NCBI RefSeq assembly: GCF_002252565.1
Contig: NZ_NPML01000011.1
Coordinates: forward strand, 62,001-126,000
Source of the DNA: Petroclostridium xylanilyticum
GTDB taxonomy: Bacteria > Bacillota > Clostridia > SK-Y3
DNA: 64,000 nucleotides
Direction of reading: 5' to 3'
Below are positions 18,952-30,704 of this stretch, in pieces. Position numbers and translations under genes: made by a program. The notes below the pieces were generated by a model. It made no database searches. It was not told where the DNA came from and worked only from the letters and a program-made list of their open reading frames with translations. Each line of letters begins with the position of its first letter. The first letter of the stretch is position 1.

Positions 18952-19097
18952 TATTTAATTAATAATTAATAATACATCATCCATTACTTATGCAATATTA
19001 TAACATATTATTTTATAATACTCAAGAAAAGAAATAAGTAAAAAATCTCTTATAATCGCATTAATTATTCATTATTAATCATTAATTGTTAATTGAT
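18952..19097. repeat. AT-rich heptad repeats between tRNA genes
   Basis: At 18955-18975 the DNA reads AATTAAT AATTAAT, and at 19062-19097 ATTAATT ATTCATT ATTAATC ATTAATT GTTAATT. Both have 7-bp spacing and are near-complementary to each other. They fill the 150-bp gap in an otherwise compact tRNA array. Confidence 0.65.
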
Positions 19098-19099
19098 AC

Positions 19100-19176
19100 T
19101 GGTGGGCCTTCAGGGACTCGAACCCCGGACCAACCGGTTATGAGCCGGTTGCTCTAACCAACTGAGCTAAAGGCCC
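19100..19176 (-). tRNA. tRNA with CAT anticodon (elongator Met, or Ile2)
   Basis: Acceptor GGGCCTT / AAGGCCC with A discriminator and encoded CCA. Anticodon loop CTCATAA gives CAT. It lacks the initiator features (the unpaired first base). Whether it is elongator Met or lysidine-modified Ile2 cannot be settled by eye. Confidence 0.88.
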
Positions 19177-19184
19177 TAAAAAAG

Positions 19185-19259
19185 TGGTGACCCATAGGGG
19201 ACTCGAACCCCTGTTACCGCCGTGAAAGGGCGGTGTCTTAACCGCTTGACCAATGGGCC
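19185..19259 (-). tRNA. tRNA-Glu (TTC)
   Basis: Acceptor GGCCCAT / ATGGGTC with encoded CCA. Anticodon loop CTTTCAC gives TTC. Confidence 0.95.
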
Positions 19260-19264
19260 ATATA

Positions 19265-19340
19265 TGGCTCCTCAAGTAGGACTCGAACCTACGACCCTGC
19301 GGTTAACAGCCGCATGCTCTACCGACTGAGCTATTGAGGA
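19265..19340 (-). tRNA. tRNA-Asn (GTT)
   Basis: Acceptor TCCTCAA / TTGAGGA with discriminator G and encoded CCA. Anticodon loop CTGTTAA gives GTT. First tRNA after 5S. Confidence 0.95.
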
Positions 19341-19345
19341 ATATC

Positions 19346-19463
19346 GGTTCCGGCAACGACCTACTTTCCCGGGAGGTCCCCCTCCAAGTATCATCGGCAC
19401 GATGGAGCTTAACTACCGTGTTCGGAATGGGAACGGGTGTGTCCTCCATGTCATTGTCACCGG
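19346..19463 (-). rRNA. rrf: 5S ribosomal RNA
   Basis: About 118 nt. The 5' part reads CCGGTGACAATGACATGGAG and the 3' part GGTCGTTGCCGGAAC, the usual terminal helix. The loop with CCGAACACGG-type sequence appears in complement as CCGTGTTCGG. It lies directly upstream of tRNA-Asn; ends are placed to within a few bases. Confidence 0.93.
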
Positions 19464-19480
19464 ATAATTCAACTGTGTCT

Positions 19481-19634
19481 AGTTCACAGTTCACGGTTCA
19501 CAGTTTTTATCTCGTTTCCCCTTGAATTCTTAACCTGCTCTTTTAATTGCCTTAGGTACTCTTTCTTGTTCACCAGCATGTTCCCCATTCACCTTTCTAC
19601 TGTGAACTGTGAACCATGAACTGTGAACTGTTTC
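19481..19634. repeat. heptad repeats GTGAACY type between 23S and 5S
   Basis: Plus-strand arm at 19481-19506 (GTTCACA GTTCACG GTTCACA GTT) and opposing arm at 19600-19634 (GTGAACT GTGAACC ATGAACT GTGAACT). These are inverted partners with 7-bp periodicity. The same unit occurs at 24609-24650, 24782-24812 and 27186-27255. Confidence 0.75.
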
Positions 19635-19636
19635 AT

Positions 19637-19669
19637 GTACCCTCAAAACTATACAATGTAAAACATGAG
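19637..19669 (-). other. pre-23S rRNA processing stem, 3' arm
   Basis: The plus-strand segment (GTACCCTCAAAACTATACAA to about 19669) is complementary, with few mismatches, to 22780-22812 on the other side of 23S. Such a helix enclosing 23S is the usual RNase III/Mini-III substrate. Confidence 0.7.
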
Positions 19670-19718
19670 GTTTTTGCAAAAACCTTCTTCATATATTCTT
19701 TCCCGCAATTAACCTCGT

Positions 19719-19748
19719 CTTTAATAATTATTCATTGTTAATTGCTTT
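19719..19748. repeat. AT-rich heptad repeat before 23S 3' end
   Basis: Reads TTAATAA TTATTCA TTGTTAA TTGC with 7-bp spacing, similar to the arrays at 19062 and 23050. Confidence 0.5.
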
Positions 19749-19751
19749 CTT

Positions 19752-22593
<2,842 letters not shown>

Positions 22594-22609
22594 ATTTGTT
22601 TTAGTGTGG

Positions 22610-22645
22610 AGTGGGAAGTGGATAGTGGGGAGTTCCCTCCTCCAG
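22610..22645. repeat. heptad repeat GTGGRRA type in the 16S-23S spacer
   Basis: Reads GTGTGGA GTGGGAA GTGGATA GTGGGGA GTT, five successive 7-bp units. Confidence 0.7.
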
Positions 22646-22779
22646 TCCTTACTTCCTTATCCTTCACTGATTGAACATTCTGGTGTTCTCCTGTTTTTAG
22701 AATTATATGAGTAAAGTTTGCCTTTGAAATTACAGTGTAATACAGTGTTCTCCACTGCAGTTACCCTATGATCTTTTCC

Positions 22780-22812
22780 TCATGTCTTTACATTGTTTAG
22801 TTTTCAAGGTAC
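22780..22812 (-). other. pre-23S rRNA processing stem, 5' arm
   Basis: TCATGTCTTTACATTGTTTA and following bases up to 22812 pair with 19637-19669, enclosing 23S. Confidence 0.7.
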
Positions 22813-22817
22813 ATTGT

Positions 22818-22960
22818 CAGTGAGGAGTGTGGAGTGATTAGTGGGGAGTTTCCCCTTCTGCTACTCTGCACTTCTACACTACTATTGAAAAACCTTTTAT
22901 TAGCTTCATGCTTTCATGGGTAATGGTTTTCTCCCCACTCCCCACTATTCACTGTCCACT
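22818..22960. repeat. inverted heptad repeats GTGGGGA/TCCCCAC in the 16S-23S spacer
   Basis: Arm at 22818-22852 reads GTGAGGA GTGTGGA GTGATTA GTGGGGA GTT. The opposing arm at 22931-22960 reads CTCCCCA CTCCCCA CTATTCA CTGTCCA CT. Both keep exact 7-bp spacing while unit content varies. Confidence 0.75.
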
Positions 22961-22963
22961 AAT

Positions 22964-22994
22964 GAATTGGTCTTTCAAAATTAAACAGCGTAAG
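22964..22994 (-). other. pre-16S rRNA processing stem, 3' arm
   Basis: GAATTGGTCTTTCAAAATTA and the following AACAGCGTAAG are the reverse complement of 24831-24861 with two or three mismatches. The RNA would fold into a helix closing off 16S. Confidence 0.75.
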
Positions 22995-23047
22995 CGTTCT
23001 CAGACATTACTTATCGTAATGTATCGACCATAGGATTCGTTCCTTAC

Positions 23048-23074
23048 TTTAATAATTATTAATTATTAATTGGA
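23048..23074. repeat. AT-rich heptad repeat next to the 16S 3' end
   Basis: Reads AATAATT ATTAATT ATTAATT GG, 7-bp units. Confidence 0.5.
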
Positions 23075-23088
23075 ACTTCTCTCTTTAG

Positions 23089-24606
<1,518 letters not shown>

Positions 24607-24608
24607 AT

Positions 24609-24650
24609 GTTCACGGTTCACAGGTCACGGTTCACTGTTCACTGAACCTC
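24609..24650. repeat. heptad repeat TTCACRG type in the 16S leader
   Basis: Reads GTTCACG GTTCACA GGTCACG GTTCACT GTTCACT, 7-bp units, inverted relative to 24782-24812. Confidence 0.75.
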
Positions 24651-24781
24651 TTCTGTCAACCCAATCTGTTCCCCGTTATATATTAATCGTTCAATTTAGC
24701 TCATAAACTATTACTAACTTACTTTATTAAGTACGCTAGGTTTACTCATTTTTTGTTCACACTTTCACTCTCACCGCTCAC

Positions 24782-24812
24782 TTCTGTGAACTGTGAACCG
24801 TGAACTGTGAAC
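24782..24812. repeat. heptad repeat GTGAACY type in the 16S leader
   Basis: Reads GTGAACT GTGAACC GTGAACT GTGAACT. It is the inverted partner of 24609-24650 across about 130 bp. Confidence 0.75.
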
Positions 24813-24830
24813 TATAATCAACGAGAACCT

Positions 24831-24861
24831 CTTACGCTGTTTACTTTTCAAAGACCAATTC
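24831..24861 (-). other. pre-16S rRNA processing stem, 5' arm
   Basis: CTTACGCTGTTTACTTTTCA and following bases pair with 22964-22994 in the spacer after 16S. Confidence 0.75.
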
Positions 24862-24890
24862 CTTTACCGCTCTCTCAAGCGGCGAAACTC

Positions 24891-24919
24891 ATTATACCAA
24901 ATCAAAGTTTGTTTGTCAA
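24891..24919 (-). promoter_or_regulatory. rRNA operon promoter, proximal
   Basis: Perfect consensus sigma-A promoter on the minus strand: TTGACA (24914-24919), exactly 17 bp, then TATAAT (24891-24896). Confidence 0.92.
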
Positions 24920-24969
24920 CAACTTTTTTCTGATATTTTTTATCACTTCTTACCGAAGCGACAAATGCT

Positions 24970-24998
24970 ATACTAACATAATCTTTTTAATCTGTCAA
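24970..24998 (-). promoter_or_regulatory. rRNA operon promoter, middle
   Basis: TTGACA (24993-24998), 17 bp, TAGTAT (24970-24975) on the minus strand. It is 79 bp upstream of the proximal promoter. Confidence 0.88.
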
Positions 24999-25047
24999 CA
25001 CCTTTTTTATTGGTATTTTTAACCGCTTTCCTTGGTGCGACTTTCAT

Positions 25048-25076
25048 ATATTAACATAATCTTTTATTCATGTCAA
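25048..25076 (-). promoter_or_regulatory. rRNA operon promoter, distal
   Basis: TTGACA (25071-25076), 17 bp, TAATAT (25048-25053) on the minus strand. It is 78 bp upstream of the middle promoter. Both are followed by similar GTCGC- and AAAAAG-rich text, so the promoters arose by tandem duplication. Confidence 0.88.
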
Positions 25077-25251
25077 TATATTTTTCAACATATTTTTTGT
25101 TGTTATTGCTGTTTTGCAACAGTTTTAATAATATAGCATATTTCATTTATAGACTCAAACAACTACATGACTAAATTTTTGTCTTCATTATGACGTATCT
25201 TAATTTATTACACTAATGTTCCGTTTTACTCTATCGCACTACTTGATTTAA

Positions 25252-27123
25252 TTATTTATTTTTAGCATGAAAATAATTATAAACACTTTCAGCTGACCGT
25301 TTATCCATACCTTCTACCTGGGTAAGCTCGTCAATGGTGGCCATTCGTATCTTATCTATAGACTTAAAATGTTGTAATAATTTTTTTCTTCTTACACTAC
25401 CTATGCCATCTATAGCTTCCAACTCTGATTGTATGATTTTTTTACTTCTCAATTTTCTATGATAAGTGATAGCCACTCTGTGTACTTCATCTTGGATCTG
25501 CGTAAGAAGTCTGAACGCACTGCTATCAACAGGTATATTGATTTCCAAGTCTTCTGTTGCAGCTGCTCTAGTCCTATGACGGTCATCTTTCACCATTCCG
25601 AAGACGGGAATATTTATCCTCAATTCATTTAAGATTTCCTTGACAGAGCTAACATGCCCTTTACCACCATCTACTAATATTAGATCCGGCAGCTGATAAA
25701 ATTTTGCATCCTCTTCATTCAATTCACCACTTTTTATTAAATCACTTTCTTTGTTTGCACGCTTAAATCTTCTATATAGTATCTCTTTCATGCTGTCATA
25801 GTCATTTGGCCCTATTACCGACTTGATCTTAAATTTTCTATAATCACTATTTGACGGTTTGGCATTTTTAAATACAACCATGGATCCGACACTTTCAATT
25901 CCACCAGTATTAGAAATATCGTAAGCTTCTATTCTATACGGTAATTTTTCTAACGACAAATAATTTTTTAGCTCTGTTAAAGCACTTTGTACAAATTGTT
26001 TGTCCTTCCTTAATTTCCCTTCAAACTGCTGCAACGTTTCTAATGCATTTTTTGCAACCATTTGTATCAGCTTTTGCTTTTCACCTTTTCGCGGTACTGT
26101 TATATAAACTTTTGAACCACGTCTGCTTGTTAACCAGGATTCAATAATAGAAGCTTCATCAATATCTTCCTGTAAGACTATCTCCTTAGGAATATAGGAA
26201 GTGCTGTTATAAAACTGCTTTACAAAAGATGTCATTACTTCCTGACTTTCCATTTGAGAAGTTCCATCAATGATAAAATGCTCTCTTCCTATTAATTTTC
26301 CGCCCCGAATAAAGAAAACCTGTACGCATGCCTCGTCTTCCCCTGCTGCAAAAGCAACAACATCCTGATCGCTTAAAGTAGAAGATATAATTTTTTGTTT
26401 TTCTGCAATTTGTTTGATATTATTAATTTTGTCTCTTATACTTGCAGCTTTCTCGAAATCCATCCTTTCAGCCGCCTCATGCATATCTCTTGTTAATTTA
26501 TCTATTAATGCGTCCTGTTTACCGTCTAGGAATGCACATATATCTCTAAACATTTGCCTGTAAGATTCTTTATTGATATTCCCCTGGCAAGGAGCCAGAC
26601 ATTGCTTGATATAATAATTGAGGCAGGGCCTTTCTTTTCCTATATCTCTTGGAAACTCTTTTTTACAAGTTCTTATCCAAAATACCTTTTTTATCAAGTC
26701 AATTGTTTCTCTAACTGCCGTAGTGCTGGTATAAGGCCCAAAATATTTTGCTCCATCTTTTTCGATTTTACGTGTTATAACAATTCTCGGATATTCTTCA
26801 TTCATGGTTACTTTAATATATGGATAATGTTTGTCGTCCTTCAATAGTATATTATATCTTGGTTTATGCTTCTTTATTAAATTGCATTCAAGCACTAATG
26901 CTTCCAATTCAGAATCAGTAACAATGTATTCAAATTCCGCAATATTTGCAACCATAGATTGTACTTTAGGAGAATGATGTTTTGATGATTGAAAATACTG
27001 TCTCACTCTATTCTTAAGAATTTTTGCCTTGCCGATATATATTATGTTTTTATCTTTGTCTTTCATTATATATACCCCGGGACTGTCGGGCAGTTTTTTT
27101 AATTGTTCCTGAATATCAAACAT
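25252..27123 (-). CDS. uvrC: excinuclease ABC subunit C
   Basis: A 623-residue nucleotide excision repair nuclease that makes both incisions around a lesion with UvrB. The N-terminal GIY-YIG domain reads SPGVYIMKDKDKNIIYIGKA (about residues 14-33). The UVR helix pair AAERMDFEKAASIRDKI is at about 205-225. The UvrC RNase H-like nuclease includes ILVDGGKGHVSSVKEIL with the catalytic Asp. Tandem helix-hairpin-helix motifs end the protein (LEAIDGIGSVRRKKLLQHF). The ATG at 27123 has AGGAGGGAA upstream. Normal length and intact. Confidence 0.96.
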   Translation of the reverse strand: MFDIQEQLKKLPDSPGVYIMKDKDKNIIYIGKAKILKNRVRQYFQSSKHHSPKVQSMVANIAEFEYIVTDSELEALVLECNLIKKHKPRYNILLKDDKHYPYIKVTMNEEYPRIVITRKIEKDGAKYFGPYTSTTAVRETIDLIKKVFWIRTCKKEFPRDIGKERPCLNYYIKQCLAPCQGNINKESYRQMFRDICAFLDGKQDALIDKLTRDMHEAAERMDFEKAASIRDKINNIKQIAEKQKIISSTLSDQDVVAFAAGEDEACVQVFFIRGGKLIGREHFIIDGTSQMESQEVMTSFVKQFYNSTSYIPKEIVLQEDIDEASIIESWLTSRRGSKVYITVPRKGEKQKLIQMVAKNALETLQQFEGKLRKDKQFVQSALTELKNYLSLEKLPYRIEAYDISNTGGIESVGSMVVFKNAKPSNSDYRKFKIKSVIGPNDYDSMKEILYRRFKRANKESDLIKSGELNEEDAKFYQLPDLILVDGGKGHVSSVKEILNELRINIPVFGMVKDDRHRTRAAATEDLEINIPVDSSAFRLLTQIQDEVHRVAITYHRKLRSKKIIQSELEAIDGIGSVRRKKLLQHFKSIDKIRMATIDELTQVEGMDKRSAESVYNYFHAKNK

Positions 27124-27185
27124 ACGGTTCCCTCCTTTTACTATTATCATATATTTTTTATTTTTTTTCCACCTATTTTTTCTAT

Positions 27186-27255
27186 ATATAGTTCACGGTT
27201 CACAGTTAACAGTAGCAAACAATTTAATAGCTTTTACTGTGAACCGTGAACTTAT
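27186..27255. repeat. heptad repeat pair between ptsH and uvrC
   Basis: Left arm GTTCACG GTTCACA GTTAACA GT (27188-27212) and right arm CTGTGAA CCGTGAA CTT (27236-27253) are inverted, with the same unit as in the rRNA operon. Confidence 0.7.
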
Positions 27256-27309
27256 TTACTTTATCTGCCATGTAAAATCATTATCAGTAAATATATAGAA
27301 AATAGACAT

Positions 27310-27352
27310 AAAAAAATAACCTCATTCACTCGAATGAGGTTATTTTTTATGT
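27310..27352 (-). terminator. ptsH terminator
   Basis: Stem AAATAACCTCATTC / GAATGAGGTTATTT with a 4-base loop and T-rich tails on both sides, 9 bp after the ptsH stop. Probably bidirectional. Confidence 0.9.
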
Positions 27353-27360
27353 CCGCTTTA

Positions 27361-27624
27361 TTACTCTGCAAAATTAGAATTAATTAAGTTAACCATCGCA
27401 TTTACTGCATTTTCTTCGTCAGCACCGTCAGCAATTATTGTGATTTGAGTCCCTTTTGAGATTCCAAGAGAAAGAACTCCTAATAAGCTCTTAGCATTAA
27501 CCTTTCTTTCATCTTTTTCTACCCATATACTTGACTTGAACTCATTAGCCTTTTGAATAAAAAACGTGGCTGGCCTAGCATGGAGCCCTACTTGGTTTTG
27601 TACCACCACTTCTCTTGATATCAT
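27361..27624 (-). CDS. ptsH: phosphocarrier protein HPr
   Basis: An 87-residue HPr. His15 lies in QVGLHARPA, the site phosphorylated by enzyme I. Ser46 lies in NAKSLLGVLSLGI, the site used by HPrK. Both are intact, so it can act in sugar transport and in catabolite control; a Crh-like protein would lack His15. Monocistronic, closed by a strong terminator. No enzyme I gene lies next to it. Confidence 0.95.
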   Translation of the reverse strand: MISREVVVQNQVGLHARPATFFIQKANEFKSSIWVEKDERKVNAKSLLGVLSLGISKGTQITIIADGADEENAVNAMVNLINSNFAE

Positions 27625-27766
27625 AACACCGCTCCTTTTCTATGTTTTAACGTTTATAAAAACAATATTATAGATATGACATGAAATGTAAAACACTAAA
27701 AATGTACTTTCTATTTACTTATATATTTTAGAATACTAAATATTACGTATTAAGTCAACAATTATT

Positions 27767-29035
27767 TCATTTTAATTTTTTGATGACTCTACTTAATAAG
27801 CTCCTATTTTCCAAAGTTTGCAATACATTCGATACATTTTCATCTCTAGGCACTGTAATTATTCCTAAACCAGCAATTCCATCCGGATAGCTTTTATGCT
27901 CAAGCGTTAAAGTATTTGATTCATCCCTTAAAATATCAACCCATATAAAGGTGGGATAATCACTCAATATAGCATCAATACCCTGGTCTGTCATTACCTC
28001 TTTATTATTGATTCGTAGTATAATGTCTCCCGGAAGAATTCCCATATGTGCACCCGGCCCGTCTTCAACAGTATCCAAAATTCTTACACCTTTCTCAGGT
28101 ACCGAAAAATAAGCATTACCGTTTTTCTCTTTCTTTATCCAATATAAGATTAGAAGTTCATGTGCAATGGGCGCAAATAGTGCTGCAATATATTTTAGAT
28201 AATGAAAAGTAGAGGATGCAATTGAGAGTCCTATTAATATTATACTATACAAACTCAAATATGTTGCTGATTTTTTAGCTTTTCTTTTTGGTTGGTCAGT
28301 AATCACTACTTCTGAGTAACCTAAAGCGGCTGGTACAGGTAAAATGCCAAAAAGAATTGCTTGATTTTCCAGAATATCCGGTTGTTTCATCAGGGGCCAC
28401 CAGTCCGGAGTGTTTATATTAACCACATCAGCAGGCATATCTGCTTTTAGTATTATATTTAATACTAGTAAAGTAATAGGAATTGGCCAAAATTTTTGTA
28501 TAGAAAAAGCACCTACAACCTTATTCTTATGTCTTACAAAAACAGGGACTGCGTTTTTATAGCCATGACTCCAGATAAGAAATGCTTCGGTAAGATGAAG
28601 CAAGCCTACTAGCGCAAGTAGTCCGCTAACATCAATATCAGGCCACCCGAAAATGAGGTTAGATAACGCAAGTATTCCCCCTGCATAAGAAAAACATAGA
28701 TATCTTACATTCATAAGAGCCAGTATAATTACTACTATCCAAAGATACATCAAGCTGCCGTTATCTATACGGATATGTATACCTGCGAAATTTATAATTA
28801 AGCTTATAATAAAACCAGCCAAAATACCATACATTACAGATTCAAATACTAGCTCGTGTAAACTGGATTTTGACTTAATTAAAATATTTTGTTCAAAGTT
28901 TATTATTCTTTTATAAAATATATAAATCAGAAAAATTATTCCTATGTATAAAGGTTGTAAAATACCAATCGTAAAATACATACTTACTACTTTAATAATA
29001 CCTACTGCATCTCCAAGTGAAAACAAAAATTCCAT
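27767..29035 (-). CDS. multi-pass membrane protein with C-terminal PDZ domain (MinJ-like architecture)
   Basis: About 422 residues. Eight or so hydrophobic segments lie between residues 10 and 320 (for example YFTIGILQPLYIGIIFLIYI and LWIVVIILALMNV). A cytoplasmic or surface PDZ domain follows at about 325-400 (GVRILDTVEDGPGAHMGILP, GDIILRINNKEV). The order of membrane helices then PDZ is that of Bacillus MinJ, which bridges DivIVA and MinD, but similarity is architectural only. The start is uncertain: ATG at 29035 or GTG at 29050, neither with a good ribosome-binding site. Confidence 0.8.
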   Translation of the reverse strand: MEFLFSLGDAVGIIKVVSMYFTIGILQPLYIGIIFLIYIFYKRIINFEQNILIKSKSSLHELVFESVMYGILAGFIISLIINFAGIHIRIDNGSLMYLWIVVIILALMNVRYLCFSYAGGILALSNLIFGWPDIDVSGLLALVGLLHLTEAFLIWSHGYKNAVPVFVRHKNKVVGAFSIQKFWPIPITLLVLNIILKADMPADVVNINTPDWWPLMKQPDILENQAILFGILPVPAALGYSEVVITDQPKRKAKKSATYLSLYSIILIGLSIASSTFHYLKYIAALFAPIAHELLILYWIKKEKNGNAYFSVPEKGVRILDTVEDGPGAHMGILPGDIILRINNKEVMTDQGIDAILSDYPTFIWVDILRDESNTLTLEHKSYPDGIAGLGIITVPRDENVSNVLQTLENRSLLSRVIKKLK

Positions 29036-29121
29036 CTCCAATCGAACCACTAATTATTCATACTATATTATACTATATTATACCATATTATTCATAATTA
29101 AAAAATACTATTCAAACTATT

Positions 29122-29145
29122 TAAGCAGGCCGGTAAGCCTGCTTA
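29122..29145 (-). terminator. hairpin after the S-component gene
   Basis: Perfect 9-bp stem TAAGCAGGC / GCCTGCTTA directly at the stop codon of the transporter gene. The U-run after it is poor, so it may act as a 3' stabilising stem. Confidence 0.5.
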
Positions 29146-29146
29146 G

Positions 29147-29746
29147 TCATCTTTTAAGGATTTTTTTCAATGGTGTTACTATTGCTATTGTTATAATTAC
29201 CGCCGCTATAATTTCCGGAATACCGTTGGTAACTGCTATTCCGGCCATTATCTTTCCTACCTTACTTACATCCACCTTTTTTAATTCTGCAAAGGGAGCT
29301 GCATATAGTAAGTAAATCATTCCTAAAACCCCGATAGTATTAGTAGCTGTGCCTATTGCAGCAGTAATACCTATTTTTATAGAGTCATACTTTAAGCTTA
29401 TAAATCTATAAGCATAGTATGAAACAATACCAATCAAAACTCTAGGTAAAACAGATACTAACGGATTTAGGAAAGCAAAAGACAGAGGGGTAGGCATCAT
29501 CATATTTTGAATAATACTAAAAATGCCAAATAATAACCCAACTAATGCCCCTACAACAGGTCCCTCAATAATAGCTCCAATAATAACCGGGATGTGCATT
29601 ATGGTGATTTTGGCAGGCAAACCCGGTATTATTAAAAAACCCAGTCCAGACTGCCCCAGTACTACGGTAATAGCGGTAAGTACACCTACAACAGTGATTT
29701 GACGGATGCTGAAAGTCGCAACACCCGCGTTTTGTGATGATTTCAT
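29147..29746 (-). CDS. ECF-type transporter substrate-binding S component
   Basis: A 199-residue integral membrane protein with about six helices. The N-terminal pattern RQITVVGVLTAITVVLG followed by LPAKITIMHIPVIIGAIIEG and GALVGLLFGIFSIIQN is that of ECF S components for vitamins (folate, pantothenate and related groups). The energising EcfA/EcfT module is not in this window and would be shared. The ATG at 29746 follows GGAGGTG with 6-base spacing. The substrate cannot be fixed; a structured leader upstream may sense it. Confidence 0.82.
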   Translation of the reverse strand: MKSSQNAGVATFSIRQITVVGVLTAITVVLGQSGLGFLIIPGLPAKITIMHIPVIIGAIIEGPVVGALVGLLFGIFSIIQNMMMPTPLSFAFLNPLVSVLPRVLIGIVSYYAYRFISLKYDSIKIGITAAIGTATNTIGVLGMIYLLYAAPFAELKKVDVSKVGKIMAGIAVTNGIPEIIAAVIITIAIVTPLKKILKR

Positions 29747-29757
29747 TTGATACACCT

Positions 29758-29850
29758 CCGTTCTTATTCCCCTAAGGGATACAAGTCGCAGCTAATCCAT
29801 CACAACAATTATCTGCAGTTCGGTTTCTAATGAATACCGACTTAGAATTA
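29758..29850 (-). promoter_or_regulatory. possible structured leader upstream of the S-component gene
   Basis: On the minus strand AAGTCG (about 29846) pairs with CGACTT (about 29783), enclosing a CGGT...ACCG hairpin. A TCCCTTAGGGGA hairpin follows just before the ribosome-binding site. The layout could be a riboswitch controlling translation. It does not match the THF, TPP, FMN, cobalamin or preQ1 consensus I know. Confidence 0.3.
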
Positions 29851-29893
29851 TTTTACCACTTCTTAAGTACTTATGCAATAATGAGTTAAATTT

Positions 29894-29931
29894 GGGCGTA
29901 TATTTTATTTTTGAAGAATATTAAATGCGCC
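29894..29931. mobile_element. MITE-like element, short copy C (ends only)
   Basis: A 38-bp palindrome starting GGGCGTATATTTTA and ending TTAAATGCGCC, matching the outer arms of copies A and B without the core. Flanks GTTAAATTT and TTTAAATTG agree at 7 of 9 positions. It looks like an internally deleted copy. Confidence 0.5.
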
Positions 29932-29955
29932 TTTAAATTGATTCAAATAAGAAAA

Positions 29956-30552
29956 CTACAAAGAAATGTACTTTTTTAGCTCCTCTTTTAACATATTTAA
30001 AGCTTTCGCCCTATGACTTATCTTATTCTTAAGCTGCGGGTCTATTTCCGCCATCGTCATTCCGTACTCAGGAATATAAAATAAAGGGTCATAACCAAAG
30101 CCATTTTGTCCGGCTGGTTGAAAATTAATAATTCCTTCACATTCACCTCTGGCAACGATTTTTCTGCCATCAGGAAATACTGCAGCTATTGCACAAACAA
30201 ACCGGGCTGTACGTTTTTCAAAGGGGACTCCTTCAAGTGCTTTAAGCAATTTATTGTTATTATCATAATCCGTAGCATTTGGACCTGCATATCTTGCGGA
30301 GTATATGCCTGGAGCACCATTTAGGTAGTCTACTTCCAGCCCTGAGTCATCCGCAAGAGTAATTTCCTTAGATATATTCATAATTTCTGATGCCTTTTTG
30401 ACGGCATTCTCTTCAAAGGTAGTCCCATCTTCTACTACATCAATTTTGATATTAAGTTCATCTTGAGAGACCACCTGTATCCCTAAATCCTGTAAGATTT
30501 CAGTAATTTCCTTGATCTTTCCTTTATTTTTAGTTGCAACAACCATTCTCAT
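29956..30552 (-). CDS. rdgB: XTP/dITP diphosphatase (RdgB/HAM1 family)
   Basis: A 198-residue house-cleaning enzyme that hydrolyses dITP, XTP and ITP to monophosphates. Motifs in order: VATKNKGKIKEITEIL at the N-terminus, EDGTTFEENAVKKA, LADDSGLEVDYLNGAPGIYS with the catalytic Asp pair, GFGYDPLFYIPE and ISHRAKAL near the end. The family length is met. It follows rph on the same strand, the usual rph-rdgB pairing in Firmicutes. GGTGGGGGA upstream of the ATG at 30552. Confidence 0.95.
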   Translation of the reverse strand: MRMVVATKNKGKIKEITEILQDLGIQVVSQDELNIKIDVVEDGTTFEENAVKKASEIMNISKEITLADDSGLEVDYLNGAPGIYSARYAGPNATDYDNNNKLLKALEGVPFEKRTARFVCAIAAVFPDGRKIVARGECEGIINFQPAGQNGFGYDPLFYIPEYGMTMAEIDPQLKNKISHRAKALNMLKEELKKYISL

Positions 30553-30596
30553 CTTCTGTTATTCCCCCACCTGGTTTTTATTTACATATTACCTGC

Positions 30597-30612
30597 CACG
30601 CCGGGCACACCC
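30597..30612. other. GC-rich hairpin between rph and rdgB
   Basis: Perfect stem GCCGGG / CCCGGC with a CACA loop just upstream of rdgB. It is strikingly GC-rich for this genome; no U-run. Confidence 0.45.
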
Positions 30613-30667
30613 GGCACAAATAATGATGAAAACTGCTAAAACGGACTTTTTTTGTGGTTTCGGTTTT

Positions 30668-30704
30668 ACTCCCCACTCCCCACTGTTCACTCCCCACTAT
30701 TTTC
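30668..30704. repeat. heptad repeat overlapping the end of rph
   Basis: Reads CTCCCCA CTCCCCA CTGTTCA CTCCCCA CTA, 7-bp units, covering the stop codon and last codons of rph (GGGGAGTGA region on the minus strand). Confidence 0.7.

Noticed and set aside
29746-29850. TRAP-binding (G/U)AG repeats before the S-component gene
   Set aside because: Several UAG/GAG triplets occur but not in a run with 2-3 base spacing, so it is not a TRAP site by eye.
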